A stretch of 64,000 bases of DNA from Geothrix sp. Its GTDB lineage: Bacteria; Acidobacteriota; Holophagae; Holophagales; Holophagaceae. Below, in pieces: positions 8,224 to 17,000 of the stretch. A program made the translations under genes and the position numbers. The notes under the pieces were generated by a model that saw only the letters and a program-made list of their open reading frames with translations, did not search any database and had not been told where the DNA came from. The stretch covers positions 57,766 through 121,765 of the forward strand of contig JAUXSE010000045.1 of the NCBI GenBank assembly GCA_030681515.1. The letters are read 5' to 3'. Positions within the stretch are counted from its first letter, which is position 1. Each line of letters begins with the position of its first letter.

Positions 8224-9153
8224 CTACCCCACCATCCCCAAATACCCCAGCCACAGCGCCCTTCCGAAGAACACGACCACGGGTGTGGCCAGGGCCAGGA
8301 AGCAGCCGAAGGGCAGCATGGTCTGGCCCGAGATGGCTCGATCGGTGGAGCGGCGCAGGAGCATGAGGGACAGGCCCACGGCGGCGCCCAGGCCGGCGCC
8401 CAGGAAGAGGATTCCCAGCATGGGGGCCCAGCCCCAGAAGGCGCCGAGCCAGGCCAGCATCTTGAAGTCGCCCATGCCCAGGCCATCGGTTTTGCGGACG
8501 GCCTTGTAGAGCGCGTTCATCAGCGCGGGCACGCCGTAGCCCACGGCCAGGCCGAGGAGGCTTTGCTGCCAGGTGACGGCGGGTTCGAAGCCGTGGTACG
8601 CGGGCGCGGGCTGCAGGCCGTTGTGGAAGGCCAGGGCCTGGAGGATATCGCCGGGACCGGTCCAGATCTTCACCAGCGCTTCGGGCCGGAAGATCTGGGG
8701 CAGGGTGAGCAGCACGCCCGCCGCCATCAGGGGAAACTGGATGGCATCCGGCAGCATCATTTCCGTGAAGTCCGTGAAGAACAGCACGATCAGGGCGTAT
8801 CCGCAGATCACGCCCTTGAACCAGATGAGGGTTCCGAAGGGGAAGATCCAGGGCGAGGCGGCGAACAGCAGCCCCGTGAGCAGCTCCACCAGCGGGTAGC
8901 GCGCCGGGATCCGCCAGCCGCAGGCGGCGCACTTCCCGCGCAACCACAGCCATCCGAAGAGGGGCACATTGTGCCAGGGCTTGATCTTCGCCTTGCATCC
9001 AGGACAGTGGCTGGCCTTGGTGGTGACATTCCGATCGGCCGGATCCTCCTGCGGCAGGCGGTGGATCAGCACATTGCCGAAGGAACCCACCACGAGCCCG
9101 AAGGGGGCCAGGAGCAGGGACAGCATCCAGGGGGGCAGGTCGAAATAGGGCAT
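8224..9153 (-). CDS. pilD: Type IV prepilin peptidase / N-methyltransferase
   Basis: 309 residues, polytopic inner-membrane aspartic protease that cleaves and N-methylates type IV pilins and type II secretion pseudopilins. Visible: the N-terminal domain with two CxxC pairs (CPGC and CAAC) after the GSFGNVLIHRLP signature, a first catalytic Asp region (FFTDFTEMMLPD) and the GMGDFK motif holding the second Asp. About eight membrane segments are apparent. No pilin or pilus-assembly gene lies next to it in this window. Confidence 0.93.
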   Translation of the reverse strand: MPYFDLPPWMLSLLLAPFGLVVGSFGNVLIHRLPQEDPADRNVTTKASHCPGCKAKIKPWHNVPLFGWLWLRGKCAACGWRIPARYPLVELLTGLLFAASPWIFPFGTLIWFKGVICGYALIVLFFTDFTEMMLPDAIQFPLMAAGVLLTLPQIFRPEALVKIWTGPGDILQALAFHNGLQPAPAYHGFEPAVTWQQSLLGLAVGYGVPALMNALYKAVRKTDGLGMGDFKMLAWLGAFWGWAPMLGILFLGAGLGAAVGLSLMLLRRSTDRAISGQTMLPFGCFLALATPVVVFFGRALWLGYLGMVG

Positions 9154-9288
9154 GGCCTAAACGATAGCGAATTTCCTTCTTTTTCGCCCGAAGGCCGATG
9201 ACCATGCGGAAGGATGAGCCCCAAACAGGCTTTGAACATATGGAGGGTCCAGTCAATGAAAGGCCAATACAGGAAACAGGGTTGCCCT

Positions 9289-9307
9289 TTTGCCCAAATA
9301 GGGTAAA
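9289..9307. promoter_or_regulatory. Inverted repeat, candidate toxin-antitoxin operator
   Basis: TTTGCCC-AAATA-GGGTAAA pairs 6 of 7 bases and sits 22 bases upstream of the antitoxin start. GTTGCCC just before it adds a half-site. Autoregulation by the antitoxin or the complex is usual for such pairs; binding here is inferred. Confidence 0.4.
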
Positions 9308-9328
9308 GTGATGCTGTGGAGGTTTCCC

Positions 9329-9592
9329 ATGATGCTCGTGCCTGATGCTCGCCGTCGCGTGACGTTGCCTGCCAGCTTCAAGGCGGGCCAGCCGGTCAAT
9401 ATCGAGCCTTTGGAGGATGGGACCTACCGTCTCGTGCCCATGGTCGCCCTCCCTGAAAACCAGCTCTGGGCGTGGCGTTCCGATGTCCAGTCGTCTATCG
9501 AAACCTCCCTCCAGGAGTATCGCGAGGGGAAAGGCGTGCCCTTGGATAGCGCGAGGGGTGAAGCGTTCCAGCGGAAACTGGCTGGGAAATGA
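9329..9592 (+). CDS. Antitoxin-like protein (AbrB-like N-terminus)
   Basis: 87 residues. The N-terminus (LVPDARRRVTLPASFKAGQPVNIEPLEDGTYRLVP) resembles the swapped-hairpin DNA-binding fold of AbrB/MazE-type antitoxins; the C-terminal half is helical and likely binds the toxin. The ATG at 9329 is preferred because GGAGG lies 6 bases upstream. The stop overlaps the start of the next gene (ATGA), the classical arrangement of a type II antitoxin-toxin operon. Confidence 0.72.
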   Translation: MMLVPDARRRVTLPASFKAGQPVNIEPLEDGTYRLVPMVALPENQLWAWRSDVQSSIETSLQEYREGKGVPLDSARGEAFQRKLAGK

Positions 9593-9879
9593 AGGTCATC
9601 TGTCCGCCCAACTTCGTCCGTGAAGCCTTGGCACAAGCTGGACCAGTCCGTGATGGGCTTTCCAAGCTGCTCCGGATTGCTGGAGAACTGAGCTTCGCCG
9701 AACTCCTGAATCATCAGGGAGTGCATCTGGAGAAGCTGACCGGGAAGATTGATCCTGTCACCAAGAAGCCCCTGTATTCGCTTCGCGTGACCCGCGCAGC
9801 CCGTGTCATCGTCTTGGTTGATGGGGACTCCCTGGTCATGCTGAGTGTCGTGGCAGACCACGGTAAGGCTTACGAGTGA
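9589..9879 (+). CDS. RelE/ParE-superfamily toxin-like protein
   Basis: 96 residues. The C-terminal half (YSLRVTRAARVIVLVDGDSLVMLSVVADHGKAYE) has the beta-strand pattern and the closing xVxDHxxxY of ParE/RelE-type toxins, with Arg residues in the positions used for catalysis or gyrase binding. The N-terminal half is helical and less typical. Its start overlaps the antitoxin's stop, supporting coupled translation. Target (mRNA at the ribosome or gyrase) cannot be decided from sequence. Confidence 0.68.
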   Translation: MKVICPPNFVREALAQAGPVRDGLSKLLRIAGELSFAELLNHQGVHLEKLTGKIDPVTKKPLYSLRVTRAARVIVLVDGDSLVMLSVVADHGKAYE

Positions 9880-9996
9880 GGGTACGGGATTGGACGCATG
9901 GATCAACAACCTTGGGCAAGCTCTTTGAACTGTTCCTGGTTGACGACGCACTTCATCCTTCGCGGCAAAATAAAGTGTCCCCACCTGGAGTTCCCT

Positions 9997-10641
9997 GTGA
10001 TCCGCATCCTCCTCTGCTTCCTCGCCCTGGCCCTCCCCCTGGCCGCCCAGGCGCCCGCCCCCCAGCCTGCGCCTTCCGCCGTGCCCGCGCCAGCCGCCGC
10101 CCCCACACCCATGCCGCAGGCCAAGCCCCGGGTGCAGCTGCTCACCAGCTACGGCCCCATCGTGGTGGAGCTGGAGCCCGGACTGGCGCCGAAAACCGTG
10201 GCGAACTTCCTGCAGTACGTGAAGGACGGGCACTACAACGGCACCATTTTCCACCGGGTCATTGACGGCTTCATGATCCAGGGCGGCGGCCTGCTGGAGA
10301 ACCTGGAGGAGAAGCCCGGCCGCGAGCCGATTCTCAACGAGGCGCCCCAGACCTTCAAGGCCGGGCTGAAGAACGCGCGGGGCACCATCGCCATGGCCCG
10401 CACCGGCTCGCCACACAGCGCCACGGCCCAGTTCTACATCAATCTGGCGGACAACCCCAGTCTGGATCCCCACGGCTTCAGCGAGGAGGGCTTCGGCTAC
10501 TGCGCCTTCGGCCGGGTGGTATCGGGCATGGAGGCCGTGGACAGGATCGCCCAGGTCAAGACCGAATGGCGCCGGGGCATGGGCGACGTCCCGCAGTTCG
10601 CGGTGCGCCTCAAGGACGCCGTGCTGCTGCCTCCGCAGTAG
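9997..10641 (+). CDS. Periplasmic peptidyl-prolyl cis-trans isomerase, cyclophilin type
   Basis: 214 residues. A signal peptide (VIRILLCFLALALPLAAQ) and a Pro/Ala linker precede a PpiA/PpiB-like cyclophilin domain from about residue 46: FHRVIDGFMIQGG, the catalytic Arg in FHR, IAMARTGSPHSATAQFYINL, and FGRVVSGMEAVDRI. It catalyses proline isomerisation during folding of exported proteins. The GTG at 9997 is chosen for its GGAG upstream and for the signal peptide it creates. The acyltransferase gene follows immediately. Confidence 0.92.
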   Translation: MIRILLCFLALALPLAAQAPAPQPAPSAVPAPAAAPTPMPQAKPRVQLLTSYGPIVVELEPGLAPKTVANFLQYVKDGHYNGTIFHRVIDGFMIQGGGLLENLEEKPGREPILNEAPQTFKAGLKNARGTIAMARTGSPHSATAQFYINLADNPSLDPHGFSEEGFGYCAFGRVVSGMEAVDRIAQVKTEWRRGMGDVPQFAVRLKDAVLLPPQ

Positions 10642-11370
10642 GTGATGGGCCGCCCCATCCTCCGCCCGGCCCTGGCCTGGATCCTCAGCGGCCTCGCCCT
10701 GATCCTGGCCGTGAGCCTCTGTTTCCTGCTGGCCCCCTTCATCGGCGGGCGCCGGGCCTTCTGGATCCTGGCGCCCCGCTATGTCCGGGGCGCCGCCCGG
10801 GCCTTCGGCGTCCGCCGCGAACTGGCGGGATGGGAGGCGCTGCCGGAGGATCTGCGCGGCGGCGCCCGCCCGGCCGTATTCATCGGCAACCACGCCTCCC
10901 TGTTCGACCCCCCCCTCGTGATCTCCACGCTGCCCTGCCAGCCCGTCTTCGTGGCCAAGCGGGAACTGGCGCGGGTGCCCTTCCTGGGCTGGGTGATCTG
11001 GCTGGCGGACTTCATCTTCATTGACCGGGGGGATCGGCAGGCCGCGCGCCAGAGCCTCGGCCGGGCCGCGACCCGCATCCGGGCCGGGCAGAGCATCGTG
11101 GCCTTTCCCGAGGGCACCCGCAGCCACGACGGCGGCCTGCTCCCCTTCAAGATGGGGGTCTTCGCCCTGGCCTTCGAGGCGGGCGTGCCCGTGGTGCCCT
11201 TCGCCATCCGCGGAGGAGCTTCCATCCTGCCCAAGGGCACCTGGCGCGCGCGGGGAGGGCCCTACCGCATCACGGTCGGGGCGCCCCTGGAATCCAGCGA
11301 CTACGCGGATGTCGAGTTCCTCCGGCAGGCCGCCGAGGCGGCGGTGCAGGAGCTGGCGCTCAGGAGGTAG
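10642..11370 (+). CDS. plsC: 1-acyl-sn-glycerol-3-phosphate acyltransferase family protein
   Basis: 242 residues. One or two N-terminal membrane segments are followed by the PlsC catalytic motif HxxxxD (NHASLFDPP), a second block with Arg (FIDRGDRQ) and the FPEGTRS motif that binds glycerol phosphate. It transfers an acyl chain to lysophosphatidic acid or a related lipid. Translation may begin at GTG 10642, directly after the stop of the cyclophilin gene, or at ATG 10645. The symbol reflects the family; substrate specificity is not shown. Confidence 0.85.
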   Translation: MMGRPILRPALAWILSGLALILAVSLCFLLAPFIGGRRAFWILAPRYVRGAARAFGVRRELAGWEALPEDLRGGARPAVFIGNHASLFDPPLVISTLPCQPVFVAKRELARVPFLGWVIWLADFIFIDRGDRQAARQSLGRAATRIRAGQSIVAFPEGTRSHDGGLLPFKMGVFALAFEAGVPVVPFAIRGGASILPKGTWRARGGPYRITVGAPLESSDYADVEFLRQAAEAAVQELALRR

Positions 11371-11382
11371 CCCTCCTCCGCG

Positions 11383-11541
11383 CTACCAGCGGAACCGCTC
11401 GGTTAGCCAGCCCAGCAGGACGCCACCGGGCAGGTAGTAGACGAAGCCTTCCAGGCCCCAAACGGTCCAGAGCGTATCGGGCAGGGCGAAGATGCCGGAG
11501 TACCCCGCGGACCAGGAGAGGCCGAAAAGTCCCAGGATCAC
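11383..11541 (-). CDS. Possible small membrane protein or gene tail
   Basis: A 52-codon frame from GTG encodes a hydrophobic protein with two likely membrane spans (VILGLFGLSWSAGYSGIFALP and WGLEGFVYYLPGGVLLGWLTERF). It starts 9 bases after the stop of the serine hydrolase gene. The composition looks like a genuine membrane protein, and the frame continues upstream without a stop into the hydrolase gene, so it could also be the tail of a former longer gene. No family recognised. Confidence 0.35.
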   Translation of the reverse strand: MILGLFGLSWSAGYSGIFALPDTLWTVWGLEGFVYYLPGGVLLGWLTERFRW

Positions 11542-11549
11542 GCCGAACG

Positions 11550-12632
11550 TCAGCCCCCCAACAGGATCGAGAGGAATTCGGTGTCCTCGAACGCATCGGA
11601 TTCAAGCAGCGTCTGCCGGAGAATCACGGCGTTCAGCGAGGGGATGATATACATCCGGTTCTTGCCGGCGCCGAGCGCGGCGACGATATCCGTGTAGCCG
11701 CCGTAATAGATGAAGCCGCCGGAAATGCCGGGGGGCGGCAGGGGCAGGCCCGCCGGCGGATAACCTCCCGGCTGGTTCAACCACAGGAACCTCCCGTGAC
11801 CGGGATTGGGGCCGGCGGCGACCCGCAGCTCCGCCATGCGGGTGGAGGCGATCACCTCGCGCCCGTTCCACCAGCCCTGTTGCAGGAAGAACTGCCCCAG
11901 CTTGACCCAGTTGCGGGGCGTCAGCGTGCAGCCGTTCGGAATGTGGGGATTCCCGGCGACATCATGCTCCCAATTCACGTACTCGATGCCCAAGGGAGTA
12001 AGGATGCGCGTCTGCAGATACTCGAGCGGATTCATCGGCGTGCCGGCCAGCGCGAGCTTCCGTTGCAGAAGTACGCCAAACGCATAGTAGTGGCTCGGGC
12101 CGTATTCAAACGTGGTGCCTGGGAGGTAGTACAGGCGAAGGTTGTTGACCACGTAATCATAGATGTCGTCCGCCAGCGGAGTGGTGCCCTGGATGTAATC
12201 CACATCCTGCGACAACCCAGAAGAAAGCGAAGCCAGATGGCCCACGGTAATGAGCTGCTTGCCGGGATGCAGCGTGCTGTCCTTCCATTCCGTGATCGTA
12301 TCGGAGACCCGCTCATCGTAGCCGCTGACCAGGCCATCCTGGATCGCCGCGGCGAGGGCGCAGGCCCAGAAGGCCTTCGTGGCGCTGGCGACATGGGTCG
12401 CCGTGTCCGCATTGGCACCGTTCTGATAGTCCTCGAACACGAGGGCCCCGTGCTGCATCACCACCACCGCCGTGCCCCCGCGCGCGCGGGAGTACTCCGC
12501 GGCGGCGGCGAGTTGGGCCGTTGTGAAGGTGCGGACCACGGCCGGGGGTGGGGGGGGCGTGGGCGATGTGGACGAGCCGCAGCCTGCAAGGGCGGCCAGG
12601 GCCAGAGTGCTCAGGAATCCGGGGGTTCTCAT
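11550..12632 (-). CDS. Serine hydrolase lipoprotein, beta-lactamase/class C PBP fold
   Basis: 360 residues. Lipoprotein signal with lipobox LAALAGC, a Pro/Thr/Ser linker, then a beta-lactamase-related domain: SATK (the SxxK nucleophile motif) in THVASATKAFWACAL, a Tyr-containing second motif (FEYGPSHYYAFG) and a late GG/HGR region (NPGHGRFLWLNQ). Members are esterases, D-aminopeptidases or penicillin-binding-like enzymes; resistance function should not be assumed. Likely periplasmic and membrane-anchored. It stands alone. Confidence 0.85.
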   Translation of the reverse strand: MRTPGFLSTLALAALAGCGSSTSPTPPPPPAVVRTFTTAQLAAAAEYSRARGGTAVVVMQHGALVFEDYQNGANADTATHVASATKAFWACALAAAIQDGLVSGYDERVSDTITEWKDSTLHPGKQLITVGHLASLSSGLSQDVDYIQGTTPLADDIYDYVVNNLRLYYLPGTTFEYGPSHYYAFGVLLQRKLALAGTPMNPLEYLQTRILTPLGIEYVNWEHDVAGNPHIPNGCTLTPRNWVKLGQFFLQQGWWNGREVIASTRMAELRVAAGPNPGHGRFLWLNQPGGYPPAGLPLPPPGISGGFIYYGGYTDIVAALGAGKNRMYIIPSLNAVILRQTLLESDAFEDTEFLSILLGG

Positions 12633-12699
12633 GGGACGTTAGACCCGCGCGGGGGTCCGTGGTTGAAGGAGAGACCGGAAGATAGATGCTTCGGCCCCC

Positions 12700-13101
12700 T
12701 CAGTTCACCACCTTGATGGACGGCGACGGGCCCCGGGGCCGCTGCCGGTCCTTGGGGATGAAGATGGCGCCGAGGAGGGAGGCCACGATGCTGCTCACCA
12801 GGGCCCCGAAGAACCCGGCCCAGAAGCCGCTGACGGTGAAATCCAGGCCCAGCTTCGCGGACAGCGTCCCCGCCAGCCAGAAGACCAGGCCGTTGATGAC
12901 CAGGCTGAAGCAGCCGAAGGAGCAGGCCATGGGCACGAGGGCGATGACCTTGAGGAAGCTGCCCAGGGTGGTGTTCAGGGCCCCGAGGATCACGGCCACC
13001 ACCAGCAGATCCAGGAAGGTGCCGTGGCCGAGGCCGGGCACCAGGGAACAGGCCACCAGCAGGCCGATGGCCGAAAAGAGGAAGCGCAGAATGAGGGTCA
13101 T
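12700..13101 (-). CDS. Phage holin family 4 / YvlD-like membrane protein
   Basis: 133 residues with four predicted membrane segments: LRFLFSAIGLLVACSLVPG, LVVAVILGALNTTLGSFLKVI, CFSLVINGLVFWLAG and the FGALVSSIVASLLGAIF stretch. The LG(A/L)N and NGLVFWLAG blocks are typical of the YvlD-like family. Despite the holin name these are mostly chromosomal proteins of unknown role. The start ATG overlaps the stop of cysE (ATGA). Confidence 0.8.
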   Translation of the reverse strand: MTLILRFLFSAIGLLVACSLVPGLGHGTFLDLLVVAVILGALNTTLGSFLKVIALVPMACSFGCFSLVINGLVFWLAGTLSAKLGLDFTVSGFWAGFFGALVSSIVASLLGAIFIPKDRQRPRGPSPSIKVVN

Positions 13102-14000
13102 GCGGGCATCCCGTCCTTCTCGTTGGATTGGGTGATGACGCTGCCCGGGGGCACGCTGCGGGTGAGCCATACGTTGCCGCCGATGGCTGAGCCCTTGCCC
13201 AGGGTGATGCGGCCCAGGATGGTGGCGTTGGAGTAGATGATGACGTCGTCCTCCACCACCGGATGGCGGGGGACGCCCTTGATGGGATGGCCGTCGGCGT
13301 CCAGGGGGAAGCTCTTGGCGCCCAGGGTCACGCCCTGGTAGATGCGCACGTTGGTGCCGATGACGCAGGTTTCGCCGATGACCACGCCGGTGCCGTGATC
13401 AATGAAGAAGCGTTCGCCGATCTGCGCGCCGGGATGGATATCAATGCCCGTGAGGCTGTGGGCGTGTTCCGTGATCATGCGGGGCAGCAGGGGCACGCCC
13501 AGCTTGAGCAATTCGTGGGCCAGGCGCTGGCTCGTGATGGCCAGCAGGCCGGGGTAGCAGAAGAGGACCTCGTCGGGGCTGGTGGCGGCCGGATCCCCCT
13601 CGAAGCCCGCCTGGATGTCCGTGGCGAGGAGGCGCCGGACTTCCGGCAGCCGCACGAGGAAGGCCCGGGCCAGATCCAGCGCCCGGCCTGCGCAGTCCCG
13701 GCACTCGGGATCCGAGGCCATGAGGCCCCGCTGGATCTGGTCGGACAGTCCATGGAGCACGCGGTCCAGGCGGGCGCCCAGGTGGTAGCGCAGGGTTTCG
13801 CTAGTCAGCTCGGAGGCCCCGAAATAGCCCGGGAACAGCAGGGCCCGCAGCTCCTCCACCAGGGCGGCCACGGCGGTGCGCGAAGGAAATTCCCGGCGGC
13901 CCAGCGGCATCTCCGTGAGGGCCGTGGAAGCCTCTGCGAGCGCCTCGATGACGGCGTGGAGATCGGGCTTGGGCGCTGAACGGGGCTTCGGCATGCCCAT
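13098..14000 (-). CDS. cysE: Serine O-acetyltransferase
   Basis: 300 residues. N-terminal helical domain, then a left-handed beta-helix of hexapeptide repeats with the CysE signature: DIHPGAQIGERFFIDHGTGVVIGET, with the catalytic His/Asp, then KSFPLDADGHPIKGVPRHPVVEDDVIIYSNATILG. It makes O-acetylserine for cysteine synthesis. The N-terminal extension is of the EpsC/SatA long type rather than the enteric type. It lies just downstream of dnaE on the same strand. Confidence 0.92.
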   Translation of the reverse strand: MGMPKPRSAPKPDLHAVIEALAEASTALTEMPLGRREFPSRTAVAALVEELRALLFPGYFGASELTSETLRYHLGARLDRVLHGLSDQIQRGLMASDPECRDCAGRALDLARAFLVRLPEVRRLLATDIQAGFEGDPAATSPDEVLFCYPGLLAITSQRLAHELLKLGVPLLPRMITEHAHSLTGIDIHPGAQIGERFFIDHGTGVVIGETCVIGTNVRIYQGVTLGAKSFPLDADGHPIKGVPRHPVVEDDVIIYSNATILGRITLGKGSAIGGNVWLTRSVPPGSVITQSNEKDGMPA

Positions 14001-14015
14001 GAGGATACTCCGGGT

Positions 14016-17000
14016 TCAGTAGGTCCAGCTCAGCGCGCAGCCCGTTTCTTTGGCCAGCTTTTCCGCCAGGTCGGGATCGTGTTTCAGGCGCCAATCCCGG
14101 CCGGCTTTCACGCGGGCCACGAGGCCCTCTTTCGAGCGGTACTCGAAGGTCACGGGGATGTCTCCCCGGTGTTCGGCGAGGAGGGTGGCCATGCGGGGCG
14201 GGCATTCGCCCGGGGGCAGGCGCACCAGGGCACCGGTGAAGCCCAGGCCCTGGACATCCGCCAGGGGCTCCAGCAGCGTGGCGAAGACCTTCACGACGGT
14301 CTGCTCCTCCTCGTCTTCGCCTTCGCCAGTCCCATTGCCATTCCCGTTGCCATTGCCCTGGATCGTTTCCACCCGCAGTTCGCCGGTGATGCGCAGCATG
14401 GCCTCGGGCACCGCGAACTGGCGGTAGCGGTCGAAGGGGCGGAGGGTGGATCGCTTGGTGAGGGGATCCCATTTGCTGGCCATGAGGAGGACTTCCATTT
14501 TCCCGGTGGGGTCCTCCACCTGCAGGATGGCCCAGGGCTCGCCCTTCTGATTGGTCTTGAAGGCGACGGTGGAGACCATGGCCCCGAGGGTGACTTCGTT
14601 CCGGTCCCGCAGGCGCCCGGAGGCCACATCCTCCAGCACCTTGGCCAGGGTGCCGTGGGTGTGGACCTGGATGGCGTCGGCGAATTCCTCCAGGGGATGG
14701 CCGCTGACGAAGAGACCCAGCACTTCGCGCTCGGCGGCCAGGCGGGTCTTGCGGTCCCAGGGGTCAATGTTTTCGGGCACGCGCCAGTCCTCGCTGAGGG
14801 TGGCCATCTCGGCATCATCGAAGAGGCTGGTCATGCCCGTGTCGCCGCCCCCGCGGGAGGCGGCGGCCACGGCGTCCGGCAGGCCCTGCAGCAGGGCGGC
14901 GCGGTTCGGCTCCAGGCTGTCGAAGGCGCCGGCCTTGATGAGGGATTCCCACACCCGGCGGTTGGCCTTCTGCAGGTCCGTGCTCTTCAGGGCGTGGAAC
15001 AGATCCTTGAACGATCCCTCGGCCTGGCGGGCCTCCAGGATCGCTTGCAGGGCCGCGTCGCCCAATCCTTTCACCGCGGCGAAGCCGAACCGGATCTGCC
15101 GATCGGATGTCGCCGTGAAATCGAGCGCCGACTGGTTGATGTCCGGGCCCAGGACCTCGATGCCCCCCTCGCGGCAGTTCTGCACGTACTTGGCCACATC
15201 GTCCGTGCGTCCGGACTTGGTGGACAGCAGGCCCGCCATGAACTCCACGGGGAAGTTGGCCTTCAGGTAGGCCGTTTCGTAGGCCACCATGGCATAGGCC
15301 GCGCTGTGGCTCTTGTTGAAGCCGTAGCCCGCGAAGAACTCGATGAGGTCGAACACCTCGGCGACCTTGGCCTTGTCATAGCCCCGGGAGGCGCCCCGCT
15401 CGATGAAGCTGGTCTTCTCCTTGGCCATCTTCTCCTTGTCCTTCTTGCCCATGGCACGGCGCAGCATATCGGCCTCGCCCAGGGAATACCCGGCCACGAG
15501 GCTGGCGATCTGCATCACCTGCTCCTGGTAGAGGATCACGCCGTAGGTGGGCGACAGGATGGGCTCGAGATCGGGGAAGAGGTAGGTCACGGGCTCGCGG
15601 CCGTGGCGGCGCTCCACGTAGGTGGTGCCCATGCCCGCGCCCAGGGGGCCGGGGCGGAAGAGGGCGTTGAGCGCGATGAGATCGTCGAAGCGGTCCGGGC
15701 CGAGCTGGCGGAGCAGCTGCTTCATGCCGCCGGATTCGAACTGGAAGACGCCGTCGGTATCCCCGGCGGCGAAGAGGTCGAGGGTCTTCTTGTCGTCGAA
15801 GGCGCGGATGGTGGTCATGTCCTTGGGCTGGCCATGGCGCCGGGCGATGACCTCCTGGGTCTTCGCGATCTGGGTGAGCGTCTCCAGGCCCAGGAAATCC
15901 ATCTTCAGCAGGCCCGCGCGCTCGGCCTCGATCATGGTGTACTGCACCATCACCTTCTTGTCCTTGTCCACGCTGAGGGGCGCGAACCGGGTGAGCTCGT
16001 CGGGCGCGATGATGATGCCCGCCGCGTGGACGCCGGTGTTGCGGGACAGGCCCTCCAGCCGCGCGGAGATGTCGAGGATGTTCTTCACCTCGGGATCGGT
16101 CTCGTACAGCCGCCGCAGCTGATCGCTGTTTTTCAGGGCCTCGCCGATGGACATGGGCTTGCCGGGCTCCTGGGGCACCAGCTTGGTGAGGTTGTTGGCG
16201 AAGGCGAAATCCTTTTCGAAGACCCGGGCCACATCCTTGATCACGGCCTTGGTCTTGAGCTGGTTGATGGTGATGATGTTGCACACCTTGTCCTGGCCGT
16301 ACTTCCCGGTGACGTAGTCAATGACCTTCTGGCGGCCGTCCCGGCAGAAGTCAATGTCCACGTCGGGCATGGAGACGCGCTCGGGGTTCAGGAAGCGCTC
16401 GAAGAGCAGGTCGTACTGCATGGGATCAATGTCCGTGATCCGCATGGACCAGGCCACGATGCTGCCGGCGGCCGAGCCGCGGCCGGGGCCCACGGGCACG
16501 CCCATCTCCCGGGCCTTGGAGATGAAGTCCCAGACCAGCAGGAAGTAGCCCGGGAAGCCCATCTTGAGGATCATGTCCAGCTCGAAGGCCAGGCGCTCGC
16601 GGTACTTCTCCTCCGCGTGCTTGAGGGCGCCCGCCTGCCAGAGGGGCCGGCATTCCGCTAGCCGCTGCTCGAAGGTTTCTTTCGCGATGTGCACGAAGTA
16701 GGATTCCAGGTCGAACCCATCGGGCACGGGAAAGCGTGGCGTGACGGGCTTCCGCGTGATGGGGAAGAGGTCCACCTTGGCGGCGATCTCCAGGGTGCGC
16801 TCCAGGTACTCCGGGTGATCCGGGAACACGGCCCGCATCTCCTCGGGCGTCTTCACGTAGAACTGGTCCGTGGCGAAGCGCATGCGCTTCTCCTTGGCCT
16901 TCGTCGTTTTCGTTCCGATGCACAGCAGCGTGTCGTGCAGATCGGCGTCCTCGTGGTTGAGGTAGTGGGCGTCGTTGGTGGCCACCAGGGGGATGCCCAG

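Noticed and set aside
14079..16661. 860-codon open frame on the strand opposite dnaE
   Set aside because: Very high GC gives long antisense frames. The composition is His/Gly/Glu-rich without any domain, and dnaE on the other strand is unambiguous.
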